Shown: piece after piece, positions 33,166-46,057 of the stretch
How the letters are laid out: each line of letters opens with the position of its first letter
Numbering within the stretch: the first letter of the stretch is position 1
Assembly (NCBI GenBank): GCA_020137815.1
Contig: CM035351.1
Span: 1,537,966 to 1,601,965, forward strand
Length of the DNA stretch: 64,000 bases
DNA from: Hormiphora californensis
Lineage: Eukaryota; Ctenophora; Tentaculata; Cydippida; Pleurobrachiidae
Direction of reading: 5' to 3'
Notes under the pieces: model-generated
Database searches by the model: none
The model's input: the letters and a program-made list of their open reading frames with translations, nothing else
Told to the model about the DNA's origin: nothing
Program-made: the position numbers and the translations under genes

Positions 33166-33682
33166 AAAGAGCAGGTTATGGCTGAGACATGTGCTTAATG
33201 CGAGATATGTTTAGGGTGGCTACCGTGTGAGAGCAAAAGAAACGATGCAGCAATAGTGTCTGATTGGGAGGAGATGGCAGTGAACATGGGGGGTTGGTTG
33301 AGATAAGGGATAGAATAGTGTGTGCGTAAGTACTAGTACTAGTAGGGTAGGGGTGGGGGGTGGCGGGTAGTGGTACACACTCTTGGATTCTAGATTTATG
33401 ATACATAATAATGTTCATATGCTGTTCACGTCACATTTCCAAAACAACCAGCCAGGTGATACTAGTCCGTAATCGTAATTTAGCATGGTATTATAATATG
33501 TAGAATCGCAAAAATTTACATCGCCTCCCGGCGCAAGTCGTGTATCCCCCACAACGCCGCGCCCAGTCAGAGCAGGGCAGGCAAGATAGCGGCCCGTCCA
33601 GGGTTAAGTTTTTTCGAGGGCGTGTAGCTATTTGGGTTGGTTGTTAAAAACATCTGAATCGCAGAGTTCCCAAACCCATATG

Positions 33683-33755
33683 TGGCGAAACCGGCAGAGC
33701 GACACACATACGGAGCGATGAGGGCAGCGGATCGAACCCCGTCATGCCAAGGTTT
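33683..33755 (+). ncRNA. tRNA-like segment (SINE head or tRNA relic)
   Basis: GTGGCGAAACCGGCAGAGCG resembles a polymerase III box A, and 27 bases downstream GGATCGAACCCC matches box B at 9 of 11. I could not fold a full cloverleaf, so a tRNA-derived SINE fragment is more likely than a working tRNA. Confidence 0.3.
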
Positions 33756-34037
33756 TTGCCCAGCAGAGAGGAAGTAGGGGCCAATTAGTCGAGAAAGAGA
33801 GGGGGTACTAGGCGCTATTGTAGTTTTTGATTAGGTTACTTTGGGTCAGTGCCAAAGTTGCATCCCAGAGCGAAAAAGGCAGTTACCCAATCCCACAAAC
33901 CAGCAAAAATCACACAAAACCGACTGGTAGTATAGAGCAGAGGTTCCTGTTCTTACGGGGATTGTTTTTTTTTTTCGTGGGGTGTTGGTGTCATTTCATA
34001 CTCGACCGTCATCGTAATCAGGTTGATTGGAAATAAC

Positions 34038-34095
34038 GCGGACGGGGAGGGGAGGGGTGAGGGGAGGAGGGGAGGAGGGAGGGGGTGGTTATATG
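34038..34095 (+). other. G-quadruplex candidate
   Basis: At least six runs of three to five G separated by one to three bases (GGGGAGGGGAGGGGTGAGGGG and on). Fits the standard quadruplex pattern on the + strand. Confidence 0.8.
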
Positions 34096-34394
34096 GTAGG
34101 ACAGGAGAAAGCAGGAGCAGAGAAAGAGAAATTGAAAAACATCATGAGCGCAAAAACCTACCAGACGGGGGTGGGTTGCTAGGGGGGATGGTTTAGGAGC
34201 GGGGGCGGGAGTGGGCGCCACCCTAGCAGCCCGGGGGGGTCCCTCTTTGCAGTAATGTATAGTAAACAAGTTGTAATAGGTACTTGTCACAGGGTTTTGT
34301 CGTTGTGTGCAGGCTGCAGGTATTATCCGGAAGTAGTATGTACTGGATCAAAGAGCTGGGAAGATGAGCAGAAACCGTAACAACGAGAGAGAGT

Positions 34395-34560
34395 ATATAG
34401 GATATATGTGATTCTATTCTTAATTCTAATCCATTAGAAATGGTGAATCACATATCCTAATCCATAAGGAAGGGTGAATCACATATCCTAATCCATTAGA
34501 AAGGGTGAATCACATATCCTAAGACCTAATCCATTAGAACGGGTGAATCACATAGGGTAA
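34395..34560. repeat. Tandem repeat, about 30-bp unit
   Basis: Four units of AATCACATATCCTAATCCAT plus TAGAAAGGGTG, with one unit extended by AAGACCT. Confidence 0.9.
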
Positions 34561-35130
34561 GCTGGGGTGAACGGTCCGCGGGGGTTTGGTATAAAGTGGC
34601 ACGATGGGGGCAAAAGTGGCCCTAGTTATTACATGTGGTCACGTGACTTTTTTTCTCCGCGGAGACCTGATCGTTTGTTCCGAATTTTCGCTTTAAAACT
34701 GCTGTCATTTCTGTTTGGGGGTTGGCGATTTAATTTTGCAAAAAACTGCCAGTTAGCTTATAATTCTCTAAAACGTGGTATAAAATTTTGAAGGAAGAAA
34801 GGAAATTGGCCATTTTTGTGTGTCTTAATTGTTCAATTTTGTGAAATCGGGCAAATTGGCCCACTCTCCGGGGCGGGCAAAAGTGGGTAAGGTCTGGGGC
34901 AAAGTGGCCACCTTAGATCCAATGAAGGGCGCCTGCAATACCACGTGACATTGGAATGCACAAAAAAATGTAGTCAGACGATAAAATTAGGGGACAAGTG
35001 GGCCCATGTTCCGGTGCAGAACATTGGGGCCACTTGCCCCTAGTTGATCGTTCATCTAAAAAACACCAAGGCACTGATTTTATAATGAAATCGAGGCAAT
35101 GTGATATTGGATTGGGCCACCACTTTGCCC
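34561..35130. other. No gene recognised
   Basis: Repeated words AAAGTGGCC / GGCCACTT (34600s, 34900s, 35030s) suggest an old inverted-repeat insertion, but boundaries are unclear. Confidence 0.35.
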
Positions 35131-36570
35131 CGGTGCAACAAACAAGGAAAAAACTTCCCAATACTAAAAACAACCAAGCCAACACCAAGAAAAAAACAAA
35201 AAAGGGTAAGAGAGTGAACGCCCAACAAAAACAATACAAGAAAGCAAAGAAAAGCCAAACACTCAACAACCAAACAAATCTGGCCCAACACAGGAACAAA
35301 ACACCTATCCCCACGAAGAGTAACTCCTCCACCCACAACAACCAACCTCACGAAGAATGAAAATGAGTCGCACAAATGCCCCCCCCCTTCAACCCCTCAG
35401 ACCATCAATTCACCCTCATCACTCTCTACTACCCCAACCTATACTTATAAAGCAAACCCCCCCCACCTATCCGCTCCCTCCCACCTGCACCCACCAACCA
35501 GACCCCCACAGCACGTCATCAAAACAAAAAACCCACTAGCAAATAAGGAAAAAGAGAAGAGAGACGATCACAACCCACCAAAGCCACAACTAACCAAACC
35601 CGCACCACACCCCCACACCACTCCCACTCCCGCCCAAAAACATACTACGCACCCCACTATCTCCACAGTCATTATACTCGCAGCGTTCTCCCCCAAGAGA
35701 AGAAGACACACACAAAAGCCCCCCCCCAACCCAGCCCCACAATACCCCCAAACGACCCAACCGCATCAAGCACACTCCCCGACCACCAACCCAACCCAAA
35801 CCCCTCAAAACCTTGACCACTACCCCTCCTAGAACCCAACCTCCTCCCCCTACCCCGCCATGACACAACAACCCGAAGCGCAAAAGACCCACCCCACCGC
35901 ACCCCCATAACAACACCCCCAATAGACAACCGCCACCCCCCCGACCCCCTCCCCCTCCTCTGCCCCTCTACTGTCACACTCTCTCTTCTCACCCCCTTCT
36001 ATAATATTCCCCTCCCCCACTACCCACAACCGACGAGCACGTCACCAAAACCCCGCCCACACCCCACGCCCTCCTCACTACCCAACAACAATAAACGCAC
36101 CTCCAAACCAGACACCACCCCCCCACCGCATCTCGCAGCACAACACCACCCCCCTCCCCCCTCCAACTATGCCCAACCCGACATCATCCTCAACTACATC
36201 CCCCCTACCTAACCAACCAAACATACTACCCACACCACTCCCACTAGCCACCCCACAGACCAATGCTAACCACCACTTGACCTCACCAAACCCCAGCCGC
36301 AACCATCCCCCACCAACACACGTCTATAATTCAAACTTCCCCGTCCCCATAAAAACCTCACACCCCTTTCACCCCCATAAACCACCACTCCATACGCTCC
36401 CTCCCCACCCCCCCCCCCCCCCGTAACCCTGAGCCGTACCCAGCCCCCCCAACCCCACCAACCTCCCCCCCACACCACGCCCCCCCGAAGTAACACTATG
36501 CCAACGAAGAAACAAACCCCCATAAAACCCCCCTCTCTAAGAGACGCGCTCCCCAAGCACATATGAAAGA
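35131..36570. other. G-depleted A/C/T tract
   Basis: About 1.4 kb in which the + strand has very little G and many runs of C and A. No tandem unit is visible. Open frames on both strands here are compositional. Confidence 0.85.
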
Positions 36571-36728
36571 GAGAAAAGCAGTCAGACAGAGATAGAATCG
36601 CAAGTGCAGGACGAGAAGAATGAGGAAGCAGAAGAACATACAGCTACGGCCCAGCGACGAGAGGAGCTGCATGAGAACGAAGAATAGGAGGAGACGAGAA
36701 GTAGGAGAAGAAGGAAGAATAGAAGACT

Positions 36729-37123
<395 letters not shown>

Positions 37124-37160
37124 GCTCAACCCCTCAAGTTCGCAAGCAGATCTACTAGAC

Positions 37161-37640
37161 TTGTGATACGTGATACCTACGAATTACGTCGTCAAACTGA
37201 CGGATCACGTCGTCACACTGACGGATCACATCGTCACACTGACAGATCACGTCGTCACATTGACGGATCACGTCGTCACACTGACGATAGGGTGTCACAT
37301 TTCCGTGCAAATTTGCATTAGATATAGTTAGATAGGGACTAGCAAACCCGTTCGCCCTACGGGCGAATTTCGGTGAAATGGTAGCTGGATTAGGGAAACA
37401 CTGAAATGATCCCTCGCCTTTTTCTCTCTCTCTCTTTCTCTCTTCTATGTATGTCATTTGACCCCTCAAGTTCTCAGCACTTGTGATACGTGATACCTAC
37501 GAATCACATCGTCACACTGACGGATCACGTGTCAATTAACGGATCACGTCGTCACACTGACGGATCACGTCGTCACATTGGCGATAGGGTGTCACATTTC
37601 CGTGCAAATTTGCATTAGATATAGTTAGATAGTTAGGATA
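37161..37640. repeat. Two direct copies of a repeat containing CGTCGTCACACTGACGGAT units
   Basis: The segments 37161-37330 and 37478-37635 match: GTGATACCTACGAAT, several 20-base units of ACGGATCACGTCGTCACACTG, then GGTGTCACATTTCCGTGCAA and TTTGCATTAGATATAGTTAG. Between them is the hairpin TTCGCCCTACGGGCGAA (about 37351). Confidence 0.85.
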
Positions 37641-38138
37641 CCCGATAATAGGTAGAGTAACAAAGATTAAACTATGGTAGACACCCAGGCTTGATTTAAA
37701 ATGGGAAAGTGTTGCGTGTTGACGTGCCTGAGGTCTGAGGGTCCAGCCAGCAATACGTCTCGCCTCTGGTATTACACGAGATATCTGAGCTGACCATGAA
37801 CCGTCTGAGGAGAGAAGAACGCAAAGATCTCGAACTGCAGTACGGGAAGGGATAATAGCTCTAACGTCTGAGAGATGAAATGAATAATTCTCCGCACGGT
37901 GACGCGGTGACTCCCAAACTAACTAATGTGTCAATACACTAATACATTCCAATGAAGCTCTTGTAAATTTCAAATCATTTTACCCATTTGCTGATGACAC
38001 GTGATCCCCTCAAAAATGCTGGTTGAATTTCGTCTTTAGACAGTTATAAGACACTCTAAACATTGAGCTAGGACAAAAACCCAGGTGATGCAATGTGATC
38101 CCAGCAACTTTGCATTTGTGAATTTTTCAAAACGTGAA
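37641..38138. other. No feature recognised
   Basis: About 500 bases with no repeat or coding signal I can support. Confidence 0.4.
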
Positions 38139-38370
38139 CTCCGGTCGGATTTCATGAACACGTAATTTTTACTTTACGATGATATATCTGACGATTGGTA
38201 AGACTTGGAAAGTCAATCTTGCAACCAAAATGTTCGCCAGACAATTCTCTAGAACACTGATTTTTGTTAGAACCATTTTGACCAATTTTTCGATGAGTTT
38301 TGGTTAGTTTAGTGGATCCCGGTCATAACCCAAAATCGCAGGTGACGCAAAGACAGTGGGACACCCTGTA
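38139..38370 (+). repeat. 232-bp dispersed repeat ending CACCCTGTA, copy 1
   Basis: Closely matches 44627-44858 in the same orientation and length, from CTCCGGTCGGATTTCATGAA to GTGGGACACCCTGTA, with only scattered substitutions. Non-coding. Confidence 0.9.
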
Positions 38371-38691
38371 CAGTTGGATCTCCGATGTAAACTGTGTGTA
38401 TGTGGACAGTGAGTACTGTACAGTGTACCTACTCTTCACGGTCTATTGACTAGAAAAAGTGTCCCCGTGAGGATTGAGATCGACAGATAGTCACCCTTTC
38501 CTAACAATTATCAGCCTGTCAACTGTACTGACAGAGTAACACGATGAAATGTGGATCCGTAGTCCGTACAATGTATTTTTCCAAGTGGCTCCATGATTCT
38601 ACTTTGTGGCCCACCCTGTACAAATCTGAACAGCTGTGTCTGTCCAGACAGACAGGTAAACCCCCTGACCCGGTCGCGATTCAAGATTTTG

Positions 38692-38787
38692 TAGACTCCT
38701 TCGCGCGAGTTGTGAGCCGCGCGTTTGACAACGCCACGACACGCGCGGGTGGTTTCCCGCGTAATTTCTCTCGCGCGAAGGAGTCTA
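38692..38787. mobile_element. 96-bp element with 18-bp perfect inverted repeats
   Basis: Ends TAGACTCCTTCGCGCGAG and its exact complement. The short interior is CG-rich. No duplication of the flank was clear. Confidence 0.65.
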
Positions 38788-38853
38788 GAAAACTGGGCGA
38801 GTAGAGGGGGTCTACCTGTTGGTGTGAAGTGTGTGTATATCATGTATTATATA

Positions 38854-41800
38854 CAGGGTGTGAACTGCATGTCGTGTTTGCTAGTCGCGAGCGCGCTTGC
38901 GAGACAAGCAAACACGTCAAGGGCATTAACAAGCATGCTGCTCAGTCATTTTAGATTTAATACACAATGTAAGGATACCATGTAAATAGGTGAGACTCTT
39001 GCCGTCACCCTCGTTCAAGTCCCGTGAAAAACGGAGCAGTACACGCAAACTGATGCCCAATGCCATTTCCTTCGCGTGACCCCGATCAGCAGTTTGAGAC
39101 ACAACTCTAGGGGGCCATATCTCAGGAACCAGACAAAGATAGGAAAAATCGCCGTCTATGAGGCGTAGGTACAGTTTTTAATCTAGTTTACCACTGTACC
39201 GGCCGTTTCACTCTCCGACCTAAAACAAAAATCGCAACCCCACAAAACTTCAAAATAATAATAATAATAATAATAATAACTATGTTTATATTCCGCCCAT
39301 ATCCGACAGGGACAGAGCAGCGAAACTGCTGCTGTCACTGAAGGATGATCTGGAACGGTTAATATACTGGTAAGACCTCGCCAATTATCCCTAATAGAAC
39401 AAAAAAAATAATAAAGAAAAATTACACCGGCTCACATTACTATCAAAATAATGAAATTCGCATCTCGCATGTCGTGTTGCATGTCGTGTCATGTTATTGA
39501 CGCGCTCGCGTTCAACTCCACACAGCAGCTGCAGAACGTGGCGGGAAACATCGAGGAGTAGAGAGGGGTCGGTGCCGAATCAAATATTTCTTGATCTTGA
39601 TCTACCATCTCTCAGCTTCCTACCCCTCATCTACTCCATCTTCAGCTACCCTACCCCTCATCTACTCCATCTTTCAGTACCCTACCCTCATCTACTCCAT
39701 CTTTTAGCTACCCTACCCCATCTAGTCATCTCTCAGCTACCCTACTCCTAATCACTCAATCTTCAGCTTCCTTAGGGAAGCATAGAGATGGAAACGATTT
39801 GGGATAGGGATCCTATCATAATCGTTTCCATCTCTATGCTTCCTAGCCCTCATTCAACTCCATCTTTCAGCTACCCTACCCCTAATCTAGTCCATCTCTC
39901 CGCTACCCTACTCTCATCTACTCCATCTCTCAGCTACCCTACCTCCCATTTACTCCATCTCTCAGCTTCCCTACCTCCCATTGACTCCATCTCTCAGCAC
40001 CACCTGCCATTTACTCCATATCTCAGCTTCCCTACCTGCCAATTACTCCATCTCTCAGATACCCTACCTCCCATTTACTCATCTCTCAGCTTACCTACCC
40101 CTCCCATTCTACTCCATCTCTCAGCTTCCCTACCTCCCATTCACTCCATCTCTCAGCTTCCCTACCTCCCATTTACTCCATCTCTCAGCTTCCCTACCTC
40201 CCATTTACTCCATCGCTTAGCTTCCCTACCTCCCATTTACTCCATCTCTCAGCTCCTACCTCCATTTACTCCATCTCTCAGCTACAACCTCCCATTTACT
40301 CCATTTCTCAGCTTCCCTACCTCTCATTTACTCCATCTCTCAGCTACCCTACCTCCCATTTACTCCATCGCCAGCTTCCCTACCTCCCATTTACTCCATC
40401 TCTAGCTACCTTACCTTCTATTTACTCCATCTCTCAGCTTCCCTACCTCCCATTTACTTCCATCTCTCAGCTTCCCTACCTCCCATTTACTCCATCCCCA
40501 GCTTACCTACCTCCCATTTACTCCATCTCTCAGCTTACCTACCTCCCATTTACTCCATCCTTGCCTCCCATTTACTCCATCTCTCAGCTACCTACCTCCC
40601 ATTCCCATCTCTCAACTATCCTACCTCCATTTACTCATCTCTCAGCTCCCACCTCCATTATCCATCTCTCAGCTTCCCTACCTCCCATTCACTCATCGCT
40701 TACCTTCCCTACCTCCCATTTACTCCATCTCTCAGCTCCTACCTCCATTTACTCCATCTCTTACCTTCCCTACCTCCCATTTACTCCATCTCCCGCTTAC
40801 CTAAATACTATCTCTCAGCTTCCCTACCTCCCATTACTCATCCCTCAGCTACCCTACCTCCCATTTGATCCATCTCTCAGCTTCCCTACCTCCCATTTAC
40901 TCCATCTCTCATTTATCCTAACATTCCTACCCCTGAGAGATGGAGTAAATGGGAGGTAGGGAAGCTGAGAGATGAAGTAAATGGGAGGTAGGAAAGCTGA
41001 GAGATGGAGTAAATGGGAGGTAGGAAAGCTGAGAGATGGAGTAAATGGGTGGTAGGGTAGCTGAGAGATGGAGTAAATGGGAGGCAAGGATGGAGTAAAT
41101 GGGAGGTAGGGAAGCTGAGGGATGGAGTAAATGGGAGGTAGGGAAGCTGAGAGATGGAGTAAATGGGAGGTAGGGTAGCTGAGAGATGGAGTGAATGGGA
41201 GGTAGGGTAGCTGAGAGATGGAGTAAATGGGAGGGAGGGAAGTGAGAGATGGAGTGAATGGGAGGTAGGAGGAAGCTGAGAGATGGAGTAAATGGGAGGT
41301 AGGTAAGCTGAGAGATGGAGTAAATGGGAGGTAGGAAGCTGAGAGATGGAGTAAATGGGAGTAGGGTAGCTGAGAGATGGAGTAGATGAGGAGTAGGGTA
41401 GCGGAGAGATGGACTAGATTAGGGGTAGGGGAGCTGAAAGATGGAGTTGATGTGATGGCTAGGGAAGCATAGAGATGGAAACGATTAGGATAGGGATTCC
41501 CTACCCAAATCGTTTCCATCTCTATGCTTCCCTAATAGGGAAGCGGGAGATTGAGTAGATGAGGAGTAGGGTAGCTGAGAGATGGACTAGATAAGGGGTA
41601 GGGTAGCTGAAAGATGGAGTAGATGAGGGGTAGGGTAGCTGAAAGATGAGTAGATGAGGGTGAGGGGTAGGGTAGCTGAGAGATCGAGTTGATGAGGGGT
41701 AGGATAGCTGAGAGATGAGTAGATCAAGATCAAGAAATATTTGATTCGGCACCGACCCTCTCTCTACTCCTCGATGTTTCCCGCCACGTTCTGCAGCTGC

Positions 41801-42271
41801 GTGTGAGAGTTGAACGCGAGCGCGTCAATAACATGACACCGACATGCAACACGACATGCGAATGCGAATTTCATTATTTTGAAGTTTTGTGGGGTTGCGA
41901 TTTTTGTTTTAGGTCGGAGAGTGAAACGGCCGGTACAGTGGTAAACTAGAATAAAAACTGTACGCCTCATTAGACGGCGATTTTTCCTACTTGTCTGGTT
42001 CCTGAGATATGGCCCCCTAAAGAGTTGGTGTCTCAAACGCTGAATCGGGGTCACGCGAGAGGAAATGGGCATCAGTTTGCGTGTACTGCTCCGTTTTTCA
42101 CGGGACTTGAACGAGGGTGACGGCAAGAGTCTCACCTATTAAATGGTATCCTTACATTGTGTATTAAATCTAAAATGACTGAGCAGCATGCTTGTTAATG
42201 AACCTTGACGTGTTTGCTTGTCTCGCAAGCGCGCTCGCGACTAGCAAACACGACATGCAGTTCACACCCTG
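38854..42271. mobile_element. 3.4-kb foldback element with minisatellite arms
   Basis: The left arm from CAGGGTGTGAACTGCATGTC at 38854 is matched by its complement ending at 42271. The outer about 700 bases of each arm are unique sequence (CTAGTCGCGAGCGCGCTTGC; CGTGAAAAACGGAGCAGT). The inner parts are a 33-bp minisatellite (TCTCAGCTTCCCTACCTCCC) on opposite strands, 39600-40911 and 40934-41735, meeting at a 22-base spacer. Each arm also has a hairpin around AGCATAGAGATGGAAACGAT (39776-39842 and 41461-41529). No ORF of known type. Confidence 0.88.
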
Positions 42272-42650
42272 ATATAGTATGTGCGTGAGAGTCGTGGGAA
42301 CTCGTATGCAATGTACATTGTACATCCCGCCCAAAATAAGCTTCGATTTTAACATTTAGACTCCTAATACCATCTCAGCTGACAGTTAGAGCTTAGATCG
42401 GCATCTGTGGGAGGGGGAGCCTGTACCCTATGATTTTAAATTGAAAACACAGAAGCTGGAGGGGACCACTAACGGTTATAAAAATATCGAACAGAACCTA
42501 TATCTTCAAAATTCATCATCTCAAATATTATCCTCTTTCTCTCTGTCAGGCCAATGCTCTGACCACAGTTCTCGCGGGCTCCGTTGAGAGAAACGAGAAT
42601 GGGTCAGGCCAATGCTCTGACAGCTTTCTCTGGTATTCTCTCATTATATA

Positions 42651-42863
42651 GGGTAGCGACTGGCTATTTGAAATGGCGGCTAATTTTAAACACCTCCTTT
42701 ACAGGCCAGCAGGTGCCCAAGACTTAGATTTTTAGACATCAGTGGGCTTGGCATGAGTTCTGACTAGCCCACTGATGTCTAAAAATCCAAATCTGGTGCA
42801 CCTGCTGGCCTGTAGAGGGGGTGTTTCAAATTAGCTGCCATTCCAAATAGCCAGTCACTACCC
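42651..42863. mobile_element. Foldback element of about 213 bp
   Basis: Arms from GGGTAGCGACTGGCTATTTG to its near-complement, continuous through AGCAGGTGC and TTTTTAGACATCAGTGGGC to a small loop at about 42750. Flanks read ATA/TAT, allowing a TA target. Two copies of GTCAGGCCAATGCTCTGAC lie just upstream (42547, 42602). Confidence 0.8.
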
Positions 42864-42865
42864 TA

Positions 42866-43505
42866 TCTTAGGGTATCACACTATCACTCTCACTCCGACT
42901 CTCTCTATCTCAAACACATTCTCTCTCTCTAAATCTCTCCAACTGTAGGACTCTATAACTCTTCAATTCTCTCCGCTCTCATAATCTTACTCTAATATGA
43001 AGTTAGTTAGTATGTGGCCACCACTAAATGAAAAGGACAGGATACGACATAGAAACAGTACGAAACAGACACGATACTATCAAACAACCGACTTCACGAA
43101 ATACACACAGTGCACATCTGTACTGAACAATTCGATACAAGACATACTTTCCGAGAACGAAATATATTATCGACAGTCTTCAGAATAATTTTATAATTCG
43201 TCAATAACACTCGTATTAAAGTTTAAAAAATATACCCCGCACTTGGGTTTTACGTTTTTCCATTGTTACAGCTCCACCACAAACTGTTGACAAGTAGACA
43301 GAAAACTCATTTTATAGATTATCACAGCCAACGTTTGCCTGAAAGAAAAGAAAAGTGGTAGTAGTAGTGGAGGGAAATTTAAACTGAGACAGACCAAAAA
43401 TACACTGGGGCAAGGTCATGTGTTTGGATGATAGGGAGAGGGAGGGGAGAGGGGGAGAAGAAGAGGAAGTGGGTGTCAGGGAGAGCACGGTAAACAAATT
43501 GTTTT
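42866..43505. other. No gene recognised
   Basis: Short open frames only (for example 42997-43188), with no family resemblance. Confidence 0.4.
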
Positions 43506-43762
43506 AGGGGCGATTCAAAAAGGACGTCCGTGATTTTTGATCATTCCCCGCTCCCCTGTCCAGGCCTGTCTGAATCTGCCAGACCCCCTCCCTCCTCCCT
43601 GTCGTCCGAGTTTCATCCACTTATATATCTAGTAAAATCAGTGAAATTTTTCTTCAAAACCTGGGACAGTCCGAATTGCGTTAACCCCCTCCCCCATTGC
43701 CCAGAGATATCCGAAATTGGCCCCCTTCCCCTACCCCTGGCCACCCTTTTTGAATCGCCCCT
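43506..43762. mobile_element. 257-bp inverted-repeat element
   Basis: Ends AGGGGCGATTCAAAAAGG and its exact 18-base complement. Non-coding interior. No target duplication could be fixed. Confidence 0.75.
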
Positions 43763-44401
43763 TACTTAATGGGCCACAGACGTTGGCTGAGGGCAGAGAA
43801 TGTGCTGGGAAAGAATTGTTGCTGCACGACATTTTGGCCCCTTTTTGAGCCTATACAGTATACACCCCGCCCCACAACTAACCCGCCTCGGTCAGAGGAA
43901 CTGATCCCATTAAAATTCTCGACGCCAAAACTGAAGAAGAGTACAAGAAACTCGCCAAGACCTACTCAGACAATAAATGGGTTCTCTGCTGCCGGCATCT
44001 TCGGAAACAACTAACAAGGAAACCTGGGATGAAGGCTGAAGCCACTCACAAGTCACAGAAAAGAGAATTGAGGTTTACCACTAAAACGCACCGGAATCTT
44101 GCCAAGCTAGACTGCCTTTTGCGTGTCCCGCCTCCCTTTAAAAATAAATATAACGGGAGGGTTAGAACATAACAACCGGAATCGGGAAAGGAAGAGAGTG
44201 TTGGAGGGGGAAACAGGGATATCTTTTTGAATAATAGAAAACGGGCACAATTAAGCTCTAAAATATGCACATAACTTACAGTATATCACATGGTTGTTCG
44301 AATAGGCACCTGTAGGGTACCAGCTAACGTTTTTCCATTCGTGTAGAGTAACCTAAGAGGAAAGGGGAATAGGATAAAAATTGAGGAGGGTGAGGTGTTT
44401 G

Positions 44402-44421
44402 TTTGTTTGTTTGTTTGTTTG
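44402..44421. repeat. (GTTT)n microsatellite
   Basis: Five GTTT units. Confidence 0.9.
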
Positions 44422-44449
44422 TGCGTCTGGAGGATGACATGCCCGAAAG

Positions 44450-45437
44450 TAACGGGTGACAACTAAAAATTGTTACTATGTAATTTAAAACAGCAGTAGA
44501 ATTTTTCCCTTTGAGATACAGCTTCGGGCCAGTGATAGAATATTTCAGACAATTTTGAATCAGAATAACATAACATCAAAGACTAAAAAGTTCATTTTCA
44601 TAGCAATATCGTACCATTTCCTATTGCTCCGGTCGGATTTCATGAACACGTAATTTTGACTTTACGACGATATATCTGACGATTGGTAAGACTTGGAAAG
44701 TCAATCTTGCAACCAACATGTTCGCCAGACAATTCTCTAGAACACTGGTTTTTGTTAGAACCATTTTGACCAATTTTTCGATCAGTTTTGGTTAGTTTAA
44801 TGGAGCCCGGTCATGACCCAAAATCGCAGGTGATGCAAAGACAGTGGGACACCCTGTAGTACGGAGATTTGAAATTTCTATATTATCAGAAACGACCTTC
44901 CCGATGAGATAGAATTTTCAAAATTGGAAGTCTTGTTGTTCATGCCATAACCGACATTTAAACCATAACTGCCAAGTTCGAAGATTTTAGCTCATTGGGA
45001 AGTTGGGTTTCCACAGTCTTTAATGTTTGGAGAGATCGTCGAAATGGCGATTTCTCAAATAACCTGTAAACTACGCTTTGTTACACAGAAGATTCTGATC
45101 AGGAAATTGAGATTTATGAAATTTGAAACAAAGTTAATTTCGTTCAAAATTGTCTGATAAGTCATTCTATCATTGTCCCAAAGCTGTATCTCGAACAGAA
45201 CAGGTGCTCCGTGCTAGAGGTGCTAGAACAATGTGTACTTGTAGATTTCACGTACTATATGCTTTGGTGGGCAAGAGGAAATGATCTGATATCGCAGATC
45301 GCTATGAAAATGAACTTTTTAGTCTTTGCCGTTATGTTATTCTGAAAAATCGTTATATTACTGGGCCGAAGTTGTATCTCAAAAGAGAAAAATTCTAGAG
45401 CTGTTTAAATTAGTAAAATTTTTAGTTATCACCCGTT
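44450..45437. mobile_element. 988-bp inverted-repeat element carrying the 232-bp repeat
   Basis: Ends TAACGGGTGACAACTAAAAA and TTTTTAGTTATCACCCGTTA are inverted, and the match continues imperfectly for about 180 bases (GAATTTTTC, CTTTGAGATACA, AACATAAC, GACTAAAAAGTTCATTTTCA). The 232-bp repeat copy 2 lies inside. Confidence 0.75.
44627..44858 (+). repeat. 232-bp dispersed repeat, copy 2
   Basis: See 38139-38370; same orientation, same length, ending CACCCTGTA. It sits within the inverted-repeat element 44450-45437. Confidence 0.9.
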
Positions 45438-46057
45438 AGTAGAGGTTGAGGTGTTACAAAATCAAATACTCACATCAATAATATCCGGATAATACAGTAT
45501 GTAATTGAAGTTGACGATTTTTATGTCTTGGAAACTGTTATGTACTTAGTCAACTATCTGTATTCGGCCGTCGTCATCACGATCCAGGCTTAACTGGAGG
45601 TAGGATGAGAATCTGATACTATCCATGCTAATGGCCATCAAAAACGCTTTACTACAGCTACAGGGCATAATCATGATAATATGCTGCCGAGAAATACAAG
45701 CCAAGTGAGAGGGTGGCAATTAGTAAAACTTATATTCGTGGAAGATTTGTCTTGACAAATCTTAACACAAACAATACAGTGTAACACGTTCACGCCCTCG
45801 CACCTCCACCTCCCTAACCTTGCCTCCTAAACTCTTATAATCCCAAATGGCCTGCTTGGTGCCGCATGCTTCTTCTCTTTTAGTTCAGCCACCACCTTCT
45901 CATCTCCTTTCTCTCCTCGGGTGAACAGACTGGGGAGATCACACTTCTTTAGACCACTCTTCCAAGACAGATATATCTCGATATTCTCGGCCAGACAGGC
46001 ACAGCTTAACTGGTTCTTCAGTACCACCCTTGAACCTTTCGAGGAACTTCATGCTGT

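Larger units (their letters stand above)
33166..34394. other. Gene-free region with G-runs
   Basis: Holds a G-rich run at 33340-33371, a tRNA-like stretch near 33683-33755 and a strong G-quadruplex candidate at 34038-34095. No coding exon recognised. Confidence 0.45.

Noticed and set aside
38511-38985. Short ORFs near the left foldback arm as host genes
   Set aside because: One is mirrored in the right arm as part of the repeat; the others show no homology or splice support.
39788-41519. Ser/Pro/His-rich ORFs on both strands
   Set aside because: The 33-bp minisatellite (11 codons) inside the foldback element explains them.
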